Shown here: positions 1 through 15,976 of the stretch, piece by piece
Position numbering within the stretch: the first letter of the stretch is position 1
Layout: every line of letters starts with the position of its first letter
Source: Capniomyces stellatus
Taxonomy: Eukaryota > Kickxellomycota > Harpellomycetes > Harpellales > Legeriomycetaceae
DNA: 64,000 nucleotides
Direction: 5' to 3'
NCBI GenBank assembly: GCA_001661515.1
Contig: LUVW01000009.1
Coordinates: 351,647-415,646, forward strand
The notes under the pieces: model-generated
What the model saw: only the letters and a program-made list of their open reading frames with translations
What the model was told of the DNA's origin: nothing
The model's database searches: none
Program-made: the position numbers and the translations under genes

Positions 1-2135
<2,135 letters not shown>

Positions 2136-3130
2136 TTTTGTTGAATCCCTAGATACCTTTGCTCCTCCTCCCTTGATTTATTCCAGTAATAAATGTTCTT
2201 TACTTTCACAATATATTGCTTATACTTGTTTATTTTTTTTTTTACTACTTGCTTTTTAGTAAGCTACACTTTAGTTAAAAAAAAACTGAATTCACTATGA
2301 CAAAATATTGGATTGTTGGTAACAAACTAGTTTGAGATCAAATCTCTTGAAATTGAGTGTTGTTTTCCTCTAGTAAGCTCTTTTTTCTTTTGTTTAAAAT
2401 TGCTGTTTAGCTTCCTTTTATTTATTTGCTTTTATTTATCTCTAAAAAATTGACATTGAATAAAACAAAAAAAAGATATTGGATTTTGGATTTTTAGTTG
2501 GATTTTGAATATTGAATTTGGATTTTGGGTATCGGATTTTGGGTATTGTATATTGTCGTTGGATATTGTCATTGGAATAAGACATTAGCACAATATTAGG
2601 AATCATAGTAATAAACAAAAGCGCTAGTTATAATCAAACACAATTCATGTTACAAACAATACCACCATTTAATTTCTCAGCTGGTTAAAAATAGCAAAAA
2701 TGCCATTACTTTTTCATTGCCCACACTTTAACCAAAAGTAAACCAACAGATAAATCTAAACTACAATTTGGTTCCAAAAACATCAAGACCAACAATATAA
2801 TACATATTATATTAAAAACACGGTACCAAAATCCCCTTTAACCAGGTTTGCTTTTGATATCATCTTTCGAGGGATAACATAGCTACTCCTAAATCAACGC
2901 AGAAGACATACTGTGGTATTAAAGCCTCCTTCTAAACGCTTAGTTGGTTGAAGCTTTATTTGTAAAAGAAAAAGAAAAAGGAAAGCTATAGTAAAAAAAA
3001 AAAACCAATAATGTAAGCCAGTGCGGAAAAACTAGCACAAAATAAATAAAATAGAGTTTAAAGTAAAAAAAAAAAATGAAAAAGTAAGGGGAGACAAACA
3101 TAAATAGTACAAATATTAAAAAAGCCCAAG
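2136..3130. other. Intergenic region with degenerate TTGGATTTT repeats
   Basis: This separates the GEM1 start from the TMS1 stop, both on the minus strand. It should hold the GEM1 promoter and TMS1 3' untranslated region. Positions 2477-2575 are an irregular repeat of short units such as TTGGATTTTGG and GGGTATTG. The rest is AT-rich with A and T runs. No gene-like reading frame was seen. Confidence 0.7.
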
Positions 3131-5002
3131 TTACAAGTATCTATCTGATAAAAGAATTGGGGCCAACAAAGTCCACATGTACAGCAGCACGCAAAGCCAG
3201 CTAGACACGACCTTGACCCAGACAGCAGACATGCTCCGTCCAATAATAATAAAGTCGCCCGAGTTGGCATCAATGCTGTTCCAGTTGGTCAGCAGCATAG
3301 CCATGTACATTGCAGCCACGCAAAAGATGAAGTGGAAAAATGAGTAGTCATAAAGAACACCGTATTTTTCATCGTCATTTCCGCTTTCGCTTGTGTCATC
3401 ACTCGCTGCAGAATTGCCAACCTCGGTGATATCAAGCAGCGCAGACTCTGGTAGTGACCCGCTAGCCACCGCCTCTCTCAGCACCTGGGCACGGAGCTCG
3501 GCTGGAGACAACTCGCCTTCAAGCAGTGGCATGTCAGGTCCCAGACTGACTGGGCCGTATTCTGACGAGTTGATCAATGAGCCGCTCTTTGTCGCTGCTG
3601 TTGATGTCGAGTAGCAAATTGCGATCATTGTGAAGATTGCTCCAAAAACCACCAGCGTTGTTCTTGTTCCCGAGCTTTCAATCAATGGGTTGCACTTGGA
3701 CTCGACTCCGTTTCCCACTGGCAGGCCAATCATTGAACTGGTTATCAGATACGTAGCGTACAGCGATACCATGGCTGACTGCGCCAGTCCAGACTTGAAG
3801 TTTGCCTCCTGGATCCGCGGGTGAACCGCCATAAACGACGCCATAATGCAGAGGAACGCGTTAGACGTTATAAACAGCTGGTTGAGCCCACACCCGCTTT
3901 TTGCAAACACTGCGTACTGTGTAATCACTAACCCAAAGAATATCAAATACGCCGAAACTGTACCCCCTATCAGAATGTTTTTCCAGTTGTCGTTGTCTGT
4001 TTCCTCAAACTGCTCAATGCAGTATTCGGCAATGTTGTGGGCAAAATCAACCAGTAAAACCAGTTGAATAAATATAAATATCGCCGCTCCCACTGTGGCA
4101 ACGTAGTCTCCATAGAACTTGTAGAACTCGTTTGGAATAAAAAACGCCAGCACTATCAACACAAACAGCCCAAATACTTTGAACCCCCAGTACCTATTTG
4201 TTTTATTTATTAGGTTGTGTTACTATATTAAATCCCAGTAACTCATATAACACAGTATCCTCTATAACACAGTAGCTTCCAACTACCCCCCCCCCTAAAC
4301 GCCACAGGTTGTTGTTTTACCGCTATTTATCACCACTTTACTTACCCATTTTGAATGGCTGCTCTTTTGTCTCGACTATCACTAACCCCATACACACAGG
4401 CCCCTAGTATCACATGCCAAAGCGCCTGCGAAAAAAACACTCGATGGACCTTTTTGTTCATTTTTTTTTTAGCATCAATAACCCCCACAAGTTCAGTTAC
4501 ATTTGTTAGTCAAGCTGTAAACACCCAAACACGCTACACCACCGTCTTTAGATATACGCATATATACTGTTATATATATAACTCCCTAACTTACCGCCAT
4601 TATCCCGTAACAAACATTTTCGGGACATTTCAGATTTACAAACCCATACGTCAAGTACTTTATCTTTTCAATTCCCCAATTCGTTGTCATTATCCAAGCG
4701 AGCTGAAAATAAATAAATATAAGTAATTCACCGTTGTTAATAGTGTCTTGACGTGGTGTCCAGGTATCTTCACCGTTTCACTCTGAGCTCATTGATTTAA
4801 TTAATTTAGTATAATTTTATTTTGTTATTGGTAAAATGTAACTTACAATTGAATTAAACAAAAAGACCCCCGCATAGGCAAATCTAGTAGACACCGAGCC
4901 CGTGAATTTAACTCTATTCAACAACGAGCCGCAGCACGTACAGAATGTTGCTGACACACACGTCAGTGCTTGTCCCGAAAGACATCCTAAAACCGCTCCC
5001 AT
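3131..5002 (-). CDS. TMS1: TMS1/Serinc-family membrane protein
   Basis: Serinc/TDE1 (yeast Tms1) proteins are polytopic membrane proteins linked to serine-derived lipids or lipid scrambling. Exons, right to left: 4847-5002, 4595-4702, 4346-4425 and 3131-4193. Their 1407 nt give 468 residues, close to the family's usual 450-480. Visible signatures are the N-terminal MGAVLGCLSG followed by a Cys-rich stretch (CTCCGS), and SRDKRAAIQNGYWGFK in the third and fourth exons, matching the family SRDPRAAIQNGFWP block. About ten hydrophobic segments follow, ending in a typical Serinc C-terminus (SMSAVWVKVVSSWLCVLLYM). A soluble loop rich in Glu, Ser and Ala (about residues 315-390) separates the last membrane segments. 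The start is the ATG at 5002, as in homologs. A C10 run lies in the third intron at 4285-4294. Confidence 0.95.
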
Positions 5003-7482
5003 TGTGCTATTCTGCCGCTATTTTTTTTTGTTGTTGTTGCTTTGCTATATTTATTTTTACACTCGTATATCTCTCCTTTACTGCTGTTGCTGCTTTTCGG
5101 TTGCTTTTTTTTCTTTTTCTCTCAGCTTTTTGATCCTTTAAATAAAGCAAGTTTAAATTCTTATTTTTACTTTATTTATTTTTTTGTCAAATATTATAAT
5201 AAGGTGTAATTTAAACTCGAAAAGAAGAATTCAAGCTTTTAATTAGGAATTCTCATATACCATTCTTTTTTTTATATTTAGCTCACTTGATTCACTTTTT
5301 TTGCGCAAACTCTGCCTTTACAAACCGGCTATTCTTTATCCGCGAATTAACAAATATTCTGCCTTGTCTACCAGCAATATTCCTCTCCCCCCCTCTTTCA
5401 TTCCAAACCATTTCTCTGCCAAGTTTCTTTAGACCCAAGTTTAGCCACTAAAAATCGCCAGTAAAACTCCATTTGGTCATTCACCATTAAATTAAGCTAT
5501 GGCCATTCGCTGCTTAATTACAAATAATACATACCCAGCCAATCATGCATGCGTTTATTTCTCTTCAAGATCTGTAAACTCTACACACTTTTTCAACCAG
5601 TTCAGAGTACAGTCATGATTTGTGACTATAACATAACACAATTAGCACACAACATCCAGCATGCTACAGCTTGGTAATTCTCAGTTCAATTGTTGTCTGA
5701 TTATACATACCAGGGCGTAATACGCTCAAATAGTGCTAGATTAATAGTGGGCATCAGTAGCAGCATTTTTTTCGAATGCTCTGTTGCTCAGTCCCTATGT
5801 TCTAAAAGCCGAGCATCAGTTGTACAAGTATTACAATCGCGGTTGTAAAAATAATATATTTTTTTTCTTTGCCATATGCGGCTGTTGTTGTATTACGCCG
5901 TGTTGTGTTTTGTGGACAGCAAACTGCTAGCATAGGTGTTAGAGCTAATATATTAGCAGCTAAAGCTTGTAATCGTGCGTTATTAAGGCGGTAGTGTATT
6001 GTCGTGGTGGTTTCTAAAGGCTAGGGGTAAATTGAGTTGCAGACTAAATTAATGACAATGATTTGAGTTGGCTTATCTTTAGGGTAATTTATGAGCTAAA
6101 TTGTGCTAGTTTCAGAAGCGGACTTGGCTGGTTTATTGTTCAAATTGGCGATAATTAATTAATCTCTTGCCATTTACGACTTTGCCTAAATAGGACTGTC
6201 GAGAGTAAGTGTTGGTTTAAACTCGGATGAAATTCAAAACAACAGTTATAAAAAGTTGATTTGTAATCAATAGTGTCGATTTGAGCAAATTCAAAGCTAA
6301 CGTGAACACGGTGTTAAGACGGAGGAGGGGAGATATATGAGGATGGTGCTAGCTTATGTGCCTATGTCCTCTAGATGCAAAGCTGGCTATAGGTATTATG
6401 AAGTTGCGGGTAAAAGGGACACATGTTGGTGGGTGTGCTATAATGCTTAGATAACTGGTTCTCTGGCTGCAGCAAGTCTAATTTGTGATTTGAATAGCCA
6501 CCTTGACAAAGGTGAAGCAGTCTTGCTGATGAATAGACCAACTTTGGAAGTAATATAATGGTACTGAAATATTTGCAATTAAAGCCCAATTTGGAAATAT
6601 ATTACAAACCATGCCCTTGCTAATGACGAATTGATTTATAGATAAAATTACGAGTTTGAGATTATTAACAGAAACCAATTCAACTTTGTTGTGTTTCAGG
6701 ATTCTAAAGAGAACTATCAAAAGGGAAAAGAAAAGAAAAAAGTAAGCTGTTCATTCAAGATTATATAATATAATCTAGTCAGTTAAACGAATTGAATGCA
6801 AAAAAGTTCAAAATTTAACCAAAATAAAAACTGATGTAAAAAAAAAAAAAAAAGAGCAGATAGTGTACGGTAAATATTGGTTAAAATGGAGTAATTAAGT
6901 GAATCACATTGCACGGATAAAGGGATCTGTTGACTTGAGGTCAGCAAGAATTACGCTTATTTTTATCGATTTAACCTGATCTTTTTTATTGAATTTTTTT
7001 TTTTTGTAACTGTGATTACAATCAGGACTTTTTTTAAAAGCAAACTGATTCAAGAGTTTTAAATTGAAAAGTAAATGGGACAGAGGAAAACTAGCAGTGA
7101 ATAAAAAAGCTAGAGCCGCTTTGGTACCTAATCGGGGGGTTATTTGTAATAGTAAAGAAAAGAGTTTACATAAACAAACCAAGTATTACTCCCACTAAAT
7201 AATCAATATTGTAGATTGAAAAAAAAAAGTTACCTAGCCTATTCAATACAAAATAAACACAAATTCCACTTGGACCACAATAAAGAAATAGAGAAAGGAC
7301 AACTTTCGACAATATTTATCGAATCCAACAGCCTAGACCAATTCATCAATACTGGCATTGTTTCCAAGTTTAGATACACTTGAGAAATAGAAAAGCGGTT
7401 TGAAAGTAAAATAAAAATAACAAAAATAAAAGATTAAGCCAAAGGGAGTATAACTTACTGATAAAGCTCTAGCCAACACAAA
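5003..7482. other. Long intergenic region without a recognisable gene
   Basis: This lies between the divergent starts of TMS1 (minus) and the pantothenate kinase gene (plus), so both promoters should be here. Open frames at 6371-6720 and 6904-7182 (minus strand) are short, lack homology I can recognise and have no convincing splice context. I saw no tRNA, repeat array or mobile element. Confidence 0.6.
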
Positions 7483-9559
7483 ATGGAACAGATAAAGCCG
7501 CTGAATTTATCAGGAGCAGCAAGTAAAGTAGATCCTAACAGGGAATTCTTTGACATTGTTATTCCAAACCAACATGGGCATGTGTCGCATATCGCAGTTG
7601 ATGTAAGTGCAGAACAGCAGTCGACATATTTCACAACCAATAAAGACAGATAAGAATAAGGAAATGGATTTATAATGGCGGTTTGAGAACCAGAAAAAAA
7701 GAAAAGAAAACAATGCTTATAGATATCAAGTAGTATGCGTGCACTGGGAATGAATGAGTAAATTGACGATTTAATTGATTAGATTGGCGGGTCAATGGCG
7801 AAGGTGGTTTATTTTACAACAAACCAGGGATCACGAGGCGGGAGATTGATGTTTGAAGCCTTTGAAACGGACAGTATTGATCGCTGTATAACTTTTATTG
7901 AATCGTTGATAATTTCGAAAAACGAGTCGCAGCTAAATGATTACTCCTTTATCAAAAGCAAATACGAAGGCGTTAGAGATTCAAGTAAAAAAGGTAATGT
8001 GGATTTGTACTAGAAAATGGACTACACTGCTTGAGCAAATTTTTTTTTTTGGGAGAGTGTGGTATACTAACTCGGTTATTAATCATTGTGGCTGGGGGGT
8101 ATTGTTAATAATAAACATATAGATACTTTTTTGTCGGGTAATAGCAGTCCTGAAATAAGTACTCCGGATTTAGTAAGTGAATCAGGAAGTAATGGTCAGA
8201 CGGGAACTCTTTCTCAAAGCCCGGTTATCAAGGCAACTGGGGGAGGAGCGCATTTGTTTAGGAAGAAGCTCGAGGAGCGACTGGGCGGCCATGTCCAAGT
8301 TGAAGATGAAATGGAGTGTTTAATTAGTGGTAAGAACGATAGAGCTGGTAGTATTAGGTGCTGATATGCTATGCAAGAAGGCTGGACTTGGCTTGGCGAG
8401 AGCAGATGCTATTATGGCGGTTATAACCAGCTGTACTGCTATTTGCGGTGTGTATGTATGTATGTATGCATGTATGTGTATTGTTAACGATGGTTGGATC
8501 TGTAATTTATGTAGGGCTGAACTTTTTCATACAGGAAGTGTCCAACGAGGTGTTTATTTATAAAGAAAATGAGCCACCGGTTTTTGAAAAGATCAGCGAA
8601 AAGGATATATTTCCATATATTCTAGTCAACATAGGGTCGGGAGTTAGTATTATCAAAGTGACTGGACAAGATAAATATGAGCGGATCAGCGGGACATCGG
8701 TAATATTAAAGAGCACATAATTTAAAATCCATTGCATTTAGAATAATAGAGTGTTGGGTGCAATATGGCTGCTGGTTTCAACTATGTACTAGTTGGGGGT
8801 TTTGTTTTTAAATTTTCTGTGGTAAAACCATGAAATTTAGCTTGGCGGGGGGACTTTTTGGGGAATGCTGCACTTGTTAACGGGATCAGAGTCCTTTGAC
8901 GGTAAGAATATGGTGGTGGGGAGTTGTGTTAGATGGTGGATAAACATAATATAAGGCCGTGGTAAAGTTGATAATCGAGGGCAGGTTACTAATTTGAATA
9001 AAATGGCTGCAATAGAGATGCTTGAAATAAGTAAAGAGGGGGACAATGGGAAAGTTGTAAGAGCATTTATTTCCAGTTTTTATATATTTTTGATTATTGA
9101 ATAAAAGTATATTGAAGGCTTTTCAATGGAATTGGCAGTGTTATAGAGCTTTTATTAAATACAGAAAGTTGGATATAAGATTGAGGGCGCTGATAGGAAG
9201 TAAAGTTTTGATTATATTTAAGCATTTATTTAAAATTAACACACAAAAATAATAATAATGGATTAGGACATGATGGTGGGGGACATTTACGGAACTCATT
9301 ACGACAAGATTGGACTGAAAGCAAACGCAATAGCATCAACGATGGGCGGTGTGTACAGAAAGAATCTTCATAAAAGCTACAACAACTCGGACATTGCGCG
9401 GTCCTTGCTTTACATGGTGAGTAACAATATTGGGCAGATTGCGTACCTAAACGCACAGCTACACGGGATCAAGCGCATTTATTTTGGCGGGTATTTCATT
9501 AGAGGTAAGACTACAAATAGAAGTATTGATTGATATTTAGTTGAGCAAAGAGAAGAATT

Positions 9560-9597
<38 letters not shown>

Positions 9598-11538
9598 GAG
9601 ATAAAGGATGATTACAATAATTACAATAGGTCATAACTTGACGATGCATACATTGTCGTATGCAATCAACTTTTGGTCAAAGGGGACAATGAATGCACTG
9701 TTTTTGAGACATGAAGGGTTTTTGGGAGCGGTTGGGGCGTTTATCAAGGCAGATCCATCAATGCTGCCCAGTAGACCGACTCATAAGGCGCGAGGAGGCT
9801 CGTTTACAGAAAACTTTGTTATTACTCAGGGCGTGACAGGGGATAGTGGAAGCATGGTTGGGATATTAGATCGAGTTCCCTCAAAGCTGCTGCCATTACC
9901 GCAACTGGTGCTGTCATCAAAGAAGGAGACAAAGGCAGAGTCAAAGCCCGAATCGAGCCAAACAGAGGCGGAGAAGATGAGCGAGCAAGCAGAGCCGAAT
10001 GGTCAGGAAGCCGTGGATCAAGACTACGAGCTGTACGACCCTGATACGTTGGATCTAACCAACGACTCTGTTTTGCGTGAGTACTGGATAAACGCAATGA
10101 ACAAAAACACAGTAAATCTGATGGAGTTGGCAACGAAGGGCGAGTTGAAGGTCGAGGGGGCAAACTTTGACGATCGACTGGTGCAGTTCAAGAACCTGTT
10201 TGCTAGCAGGCTCGACACTATCAGAATGCAACCTGCTGCTTACGGAAAGCTGACTATTCGCAGCCTGCTTAACTTGAGAGAACAGTGTCTTCAGGAATGT
10301 CTTTTTGTTGATTTGTTTGGCGAAATCAAATCTCGTGAAACCGATGCTGCTATTCTTGCCTTACCTCAGATCTTGAAAGACCTCGACTCAATTCAAAACC
10401 AAGAAACTGTTGTGCGCACACTTTTGGATCGCATTATTGCTGGTAACTTTTATCAATATTATTTCTATCATTATTTTTTCATCTGTGCCGTTATCGTCGT
10501 TACTACTACTAATATTGCATCTCATTTTAGTTTGGAGTTTCCTGTTTTTTGTTTTTGTTTTTGTTTTTGTTTTTTAAATCCTCAACTATTATTATTGTTT
10601 TTTGTAGGCAATATGTTTGATTGGGGAAGTAATGAAATCCACAACCTGATAATGAAGAACCAGTTGGATTTTAACTCTGCCAAGTCAAAAGTCATCCACG
10701 ATCCAAAGTTCAGCAACCCGGAACTACTGGTCAATAGACTAGCCAATAAGCCTCCTTACAAGCAGGCTTTGATATTTGTTGACAATGCTGGTGCTGATGT
10801 AATCCTGGGCGTGTTGCCCTTTGCAAGGTATCTACTAAGTAAAGGAACAGTTGTAATTCTTGCTGCCAACTCTTTACCAGCTTTAAACGACGTGACCGTA
10901 AGTCTTTTATTGCCGTTATTTACATTTTATCCCTTTTATTAATATCTTATTATCAGTCCACATCAGCATTCATTCATTCATTTATTCATTCTTTATTATT
11001 ACTATTATTATCGACTCGTTACTAATCTCCATGTGTTTGTGTTTTACTTTTGGTTGTAGTTTGCTGAGCTGTCCGAAAGCTTGCTAGAAATTGCAAAGTT
11101 CGATTCCTTAATTGCCGAGAAAATCAACTCGGGCCAGCTACTGGTTTGTGCCACAGGAAGCTCTAGTCCTTGTCTAGACCTCAGTAGGCTTAACGAAAAG
11201 CTAGTCAGCCACAGCAAACTGACCGATTTTATTGTTATTGTTGTAAGTTTGACATGACATGACTTGACATGACTTATTACTATTATTATTATTATCTGCA
11301 TTGACACGCTTTTGGGCTCAACTAAATGTTTTCACGCCTTGTTCTCACCACCACCAATTCTTGCTTGCATTTGTCACTTTACTAGGGAATGGGTCGTGCT
11401 ATCCACACAAACTACAATGCCAGATTCTTTGTTGACTCTCTCAAAATCGCTGTTTTCAAGAGCAAAATTACCGCTGAATCTGTCGGTGCTAGTCTATACT
11501 CTGCCTTGTGCAAATTTACTCCTGTTTCTTCATCTTGA
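7483..11538 (+). CDS. PANK4-like pantothenate kinase fused to a DUF89 phosphatase domain
   Basis: The N-terminal half is a eukaryotic-type pantothenate kinase, the first step of coenzyme A synthesis. The C-terminal half is a DUF89/ARMT1-type metal-dependent phosphatase, as in animal PANK4 and plant PANK2. Eleven exons: 7483-7602, 7783-7993, 8123-8329, 8515-8699, 8841-8901, 9016-9056, 9267-9504, 9630-10442, 10608-10897, 11060-11242, 11386-11538. They total 2502 nt, or 833 residues. Kinase motifs: DIGGSMAKVVYF (from about residue 40), ATGGGAHLF, NIGSGVSI, ERISGTSLGGGTF, and WSKGTMNALFLRHEGFLGAVGA. The catalytic glutamate (E173 in DEMECL) and the arginine of YERISGTS (R236) are present. From family knowledge, both are replaced in animal PANK4. 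Phosphatase motifs: AGNMFDWGS, FVDNAGADVILG (about 682-693) and GMGRAIHTN (784-792). A hydrophilic linker of about 90 residues joins the halves. An A31 run sits in the seventh intron. Confidence 0.93.
8452..8478. repeat. TATG microsatellite in a pantothenate kinase intron
   Basis: TATG-type units repeat, with one CATG variant, inside the 8330-8514 intron. Confidence 0.85.
9563..9593. repeat. A31 homopolymer in a pantothenate kinase intron
   Basis: About 31 consecutive A residues lie within the 9505-9629 intron on the coding strand. The count may be affected by sequencing error. Confidence 0.85.
10544..10575. repeat. TTTTTG repeat in a pantothenate kinase intron
   Basis: Five or six copies of a TTTTTG-type hexanucleotide lie in the 10443-10607 intron upstream of its 3' splice site. 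Confidence 0.85.
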
Positions 11539-11926
11539 GTCATTTCCAATAGTCCACACCTTTCCATTCAATACGCAATACAGAATACGCAATACAAACA
11601 ACGACAATCATTATCAATGGTCTATTCTGTTTAACTTTAGAGCCAACTCTTCGTTTCATTTTATCTCTGCTTTAGCTTCATCATTTCTTACAACTTTTAT
11701 TTATTTTTTTACTGAATTTTACAAATAAAAAGTAAAGCAGGGATTGTTTTTGTTGCCGTATGGCAGCCAAAGATCAATCCAAGTAGTATCAACTTGTTCA
11801 AGAAAAATTAAGGTGAAAATAACTGGTATTATAGTTAATAGCTAATATTTGGTTAAATGGAATTGTGAAATTCGATAAGAGTCCAACCAACATTTTTTTT
11901 ACAAAAACCCATCTACTTTATCGTTT
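11539..11926. other. Convergent 3' intergenic region
   Basis: This separates the stops of the pantothenate kinase gene (plus) and the EMC10-like gene (minus). It is AT-rich, with a short direct repeat (ATACGCAATACA-type) near 11569-11595. It should hold both 3' ends. No gene seen. Confidence 0.65.
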
Positions 11927-13109
11927 CTATTCGGCTGGTGCCAGCAAAAGGAACAACACAACCGGTACAATTAAATACCAGTACGAAGCAAAGAACCCTT
12001 TCTTCTCAATCACTTCGACTTTCCCTGTGTTAGAGTCGATGACTGTTGGTTGTGCCAGCTTAGGCAGAGGGCCAGCTTTGATTTTGGATAGTCGGATAGT
12101 TGTTACAAAGTCGTTCTAAGATATCCAATTGTTCAGAATGTCTACTTAGTTCTTGGTAACTATTTAATGTATCTACGAGCTAATATACCAAAATTAAACC
12201 AAGTCTAGCTATAATAAGTAAATTTGTTGATGAGCCTACCAGATCTGACGGGGATTCTAATTCATGTGTGGTTGAAGTATAGTCTACATACAACAGCTTC
12301 TCTATTTGTTTATGATACACAGTTATACTTGGTATGCGAACCGCCGAGTGTCGGGTTTATCCATTATCTATTTTTAAACAATGCCAAAACTCGGTTCGAT
12401 TTACTGACTTACCCTTTTTGTCAAAATGCAGACCAAAATTACGATGTACCTTGGCGCCAGTTAATAGTTTCTGTTTTGTTTGGGTAATGCCGAGTATATA
12501 GAAGAAAACAGTGGCATGTTGTCATTTAGATTTGCAAAGCATAGCAAAACAAAACATTACAACTCAAACTTGTTTCACATTGTTCATGGTTAATTGATAA
12601 TTGATAATACGGGATTTCTTGCTATTATTTACCTTTGGGATTGAAATGAATTGTTTAAATTCTCCACTTTCATCGGTTATGGCAATCGTGTGCGTGCTCT
12701 TATCGCCCTGGTTCTTGGCGTCATCGAACTCAATAATTTTGTCGTCGTCTTTCTCGTTAAGCAAAAATCTCGACGTCTCTGTCTCAAAATCATACTGGAT
12801 TACTCCATCCAAAACAAATTTCGTACTCTCTACTCCCAATCTTTTGTAAACATACAGCTGGTTTGCCTATTCAAGCGTAAAACAAATAATCGCGTTTTAA
12901 TCTAAGACTGTCTTTATTCCTATTCTTCTCAAGGCTAAATCAAGTTTAAATATCTATATTAACTCTATTTAAATAAGCTGATTAAGAGAAAAGTAAGGTA
13001 AGGTACAGCATAATCCAGACACCGACATTCAACTGACCTTGATAAACACGGACATCACTGTAATCAGCAACAGCGCTTTCACTAGCACGGATTTCGCAAA
13101 GTTGGCCAT
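11927..13109 (-). CDS. EMC10: ER membrane protein complex subunit 10-like protein
   Basis: EMC10 is a lumenal and membrane-anchored subunit of the ER membrane protein insertase complex. Exons, right to left: 13038-13109, 12633-12866, 12413-12449, 12240-12301 and 11927-12115. Their 594 nt keep frame and give 197 residues. There is an N-terminal signal-like hydrophobic segment (MANFAKSVLVKALLLITVMS), then a beta-rich lumenal region. The C-terminal membrane anchor reads SYWYLIVPVVLFLLLAPAE and matches the EMC10 KYWMYIIPVVLFLMMSG pattern. The lumenal part is too divergent for me to match residue by residue, and the 37-bp third exon is supported only by frame and splice signals. Another small ER single-pass protein remains possible. 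Confidence 0.7.
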
Positions 13110-13493
13110 AGTTGAATTCGTAAAAGTTTGGAATCTGACTTGGCGCTTCAGTGTTTGTTAATTTTGGTGTTAAATGAAGAAAAGCAAAAGCAATCTGATA
13201 GTTCTTGCCGGAAACAATACGTTTAATGTCAATATCTCAATTTGATTTTATTTTTTATTTCCACTATTTTTTTTCCACCACTTTTCTCAATTTTTTTTCG
13301 TTTATTTACGGCGCTTTTATCAAGTGCTGCTAGCGGGGTTATCGCCAAGAACCAATTTCAAACCCCAATTTCAAATATCAATTGGAAATATACCAAACTA
13401 TTCTACAAACCAGTTTTATTCTGGAAAATACCAAGTGGAAAGTAAACGAGCAATCAAGTATAAAAGAAAATAATCCAGAAACACAACTGTGAT
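13110..13493. other. Short intergenic region
   Basis: Upstream of the EMC10-like start and downstream of the TrpRS stop, both minus strand. T-rich on the plus strand. No gene or clear site seen. Confidence 0.6.
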
Positions 13494-15118
<1,625 letters not shown>

Positions 15119-15976
15119 TCTGATTCACTGCAGTGTTTTATTCCTTTATGTTTGCGTTTAGCTGTTTTTGTAATTGCTTTTAAAAGACGTTTATCTCTAA
15201 CAGTTTCCTTTTTTTTTTTTTGCTTTCGCAAATTTGTGCCGATTAGGAATGTGTGGTTTCTGAAAGGCAAATATATTGTATTGTCTGATTATCTGTTTTT
15301 GTGTTTATTCAAGCTTGAATGATGTTCAACATTTGGTCAATCTGATAAGTAGGCGAGTTTAATTTGGCCAGGACTTTGGGCCAATATTTCATTTATCGAT
15401 TTAGTTCAACATTTTAACGATCTGGCCAATTGTTTGCTATTTTATTTTTCGAGCAAATTATTGTATGATGGCTACAAGCTGAAATTACAGTTTCCGCCAA
15501 TCAAATATAGAAGAAAAGTTACAGAGCCACGCTTTATCTTGGCTACTAAGGATATACTCGGCTGGTTTTTTATTTCTGCAGTTGATACATGGCCCAGCTA
15601 GAGTGTATACACCTGCACTATAAAAATTGCCTTTTTATCTTATTTTAAACAGTGCTATCCAAGATATTCCATTCTAGCTGTGTACGTTTTTGTGCGATTA
15701 CTTTGCTTGGTGGTTTTAAAAACCGACTAGCCTTTAGCCTGAAGTCTGTTAAATTCAACTACTGACAAATAAAACACAGTAGAGCTAGAGTGTGGACAAA
15801 ATGTTTATGTCATTACACAAGCAAGCATAATAATATGCTAAGGGTAATATAGTTTAAATTAGATTCGGTAAGTTAGCAGCGCTAAAAGTAAACTCTTTTT
15901 CAGTAATATAAAAAGGTGCTAAAGTTTCGTTAAAGCCTATGCCAAATAGTGTGTGATCATATCGCATGACACATTG
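15119..15976. other. Intergenic region
   Basis: Between the TrpRS start and the coactosin stop, both minus strand. AT-rich. It should hold the TrpRS promoter and coactosin 3' end. No other gene seen. Confidence 0.6.

Noticed and set aside
6371..6720. Overlapping minus-strand open frames in the 5.0-7.5 kb gap
   Set aside because: Short, overlapping in different frames, without splice context or recognisable motifs. Consistent with chance in AT-rich DNA.
12391..12401. GGTTCGATTTA, similar to a tRNA B-box
   Set aside because: It lies in an EMC10 intron (antisense) and no A-box or cloverleaf could be formed around it.
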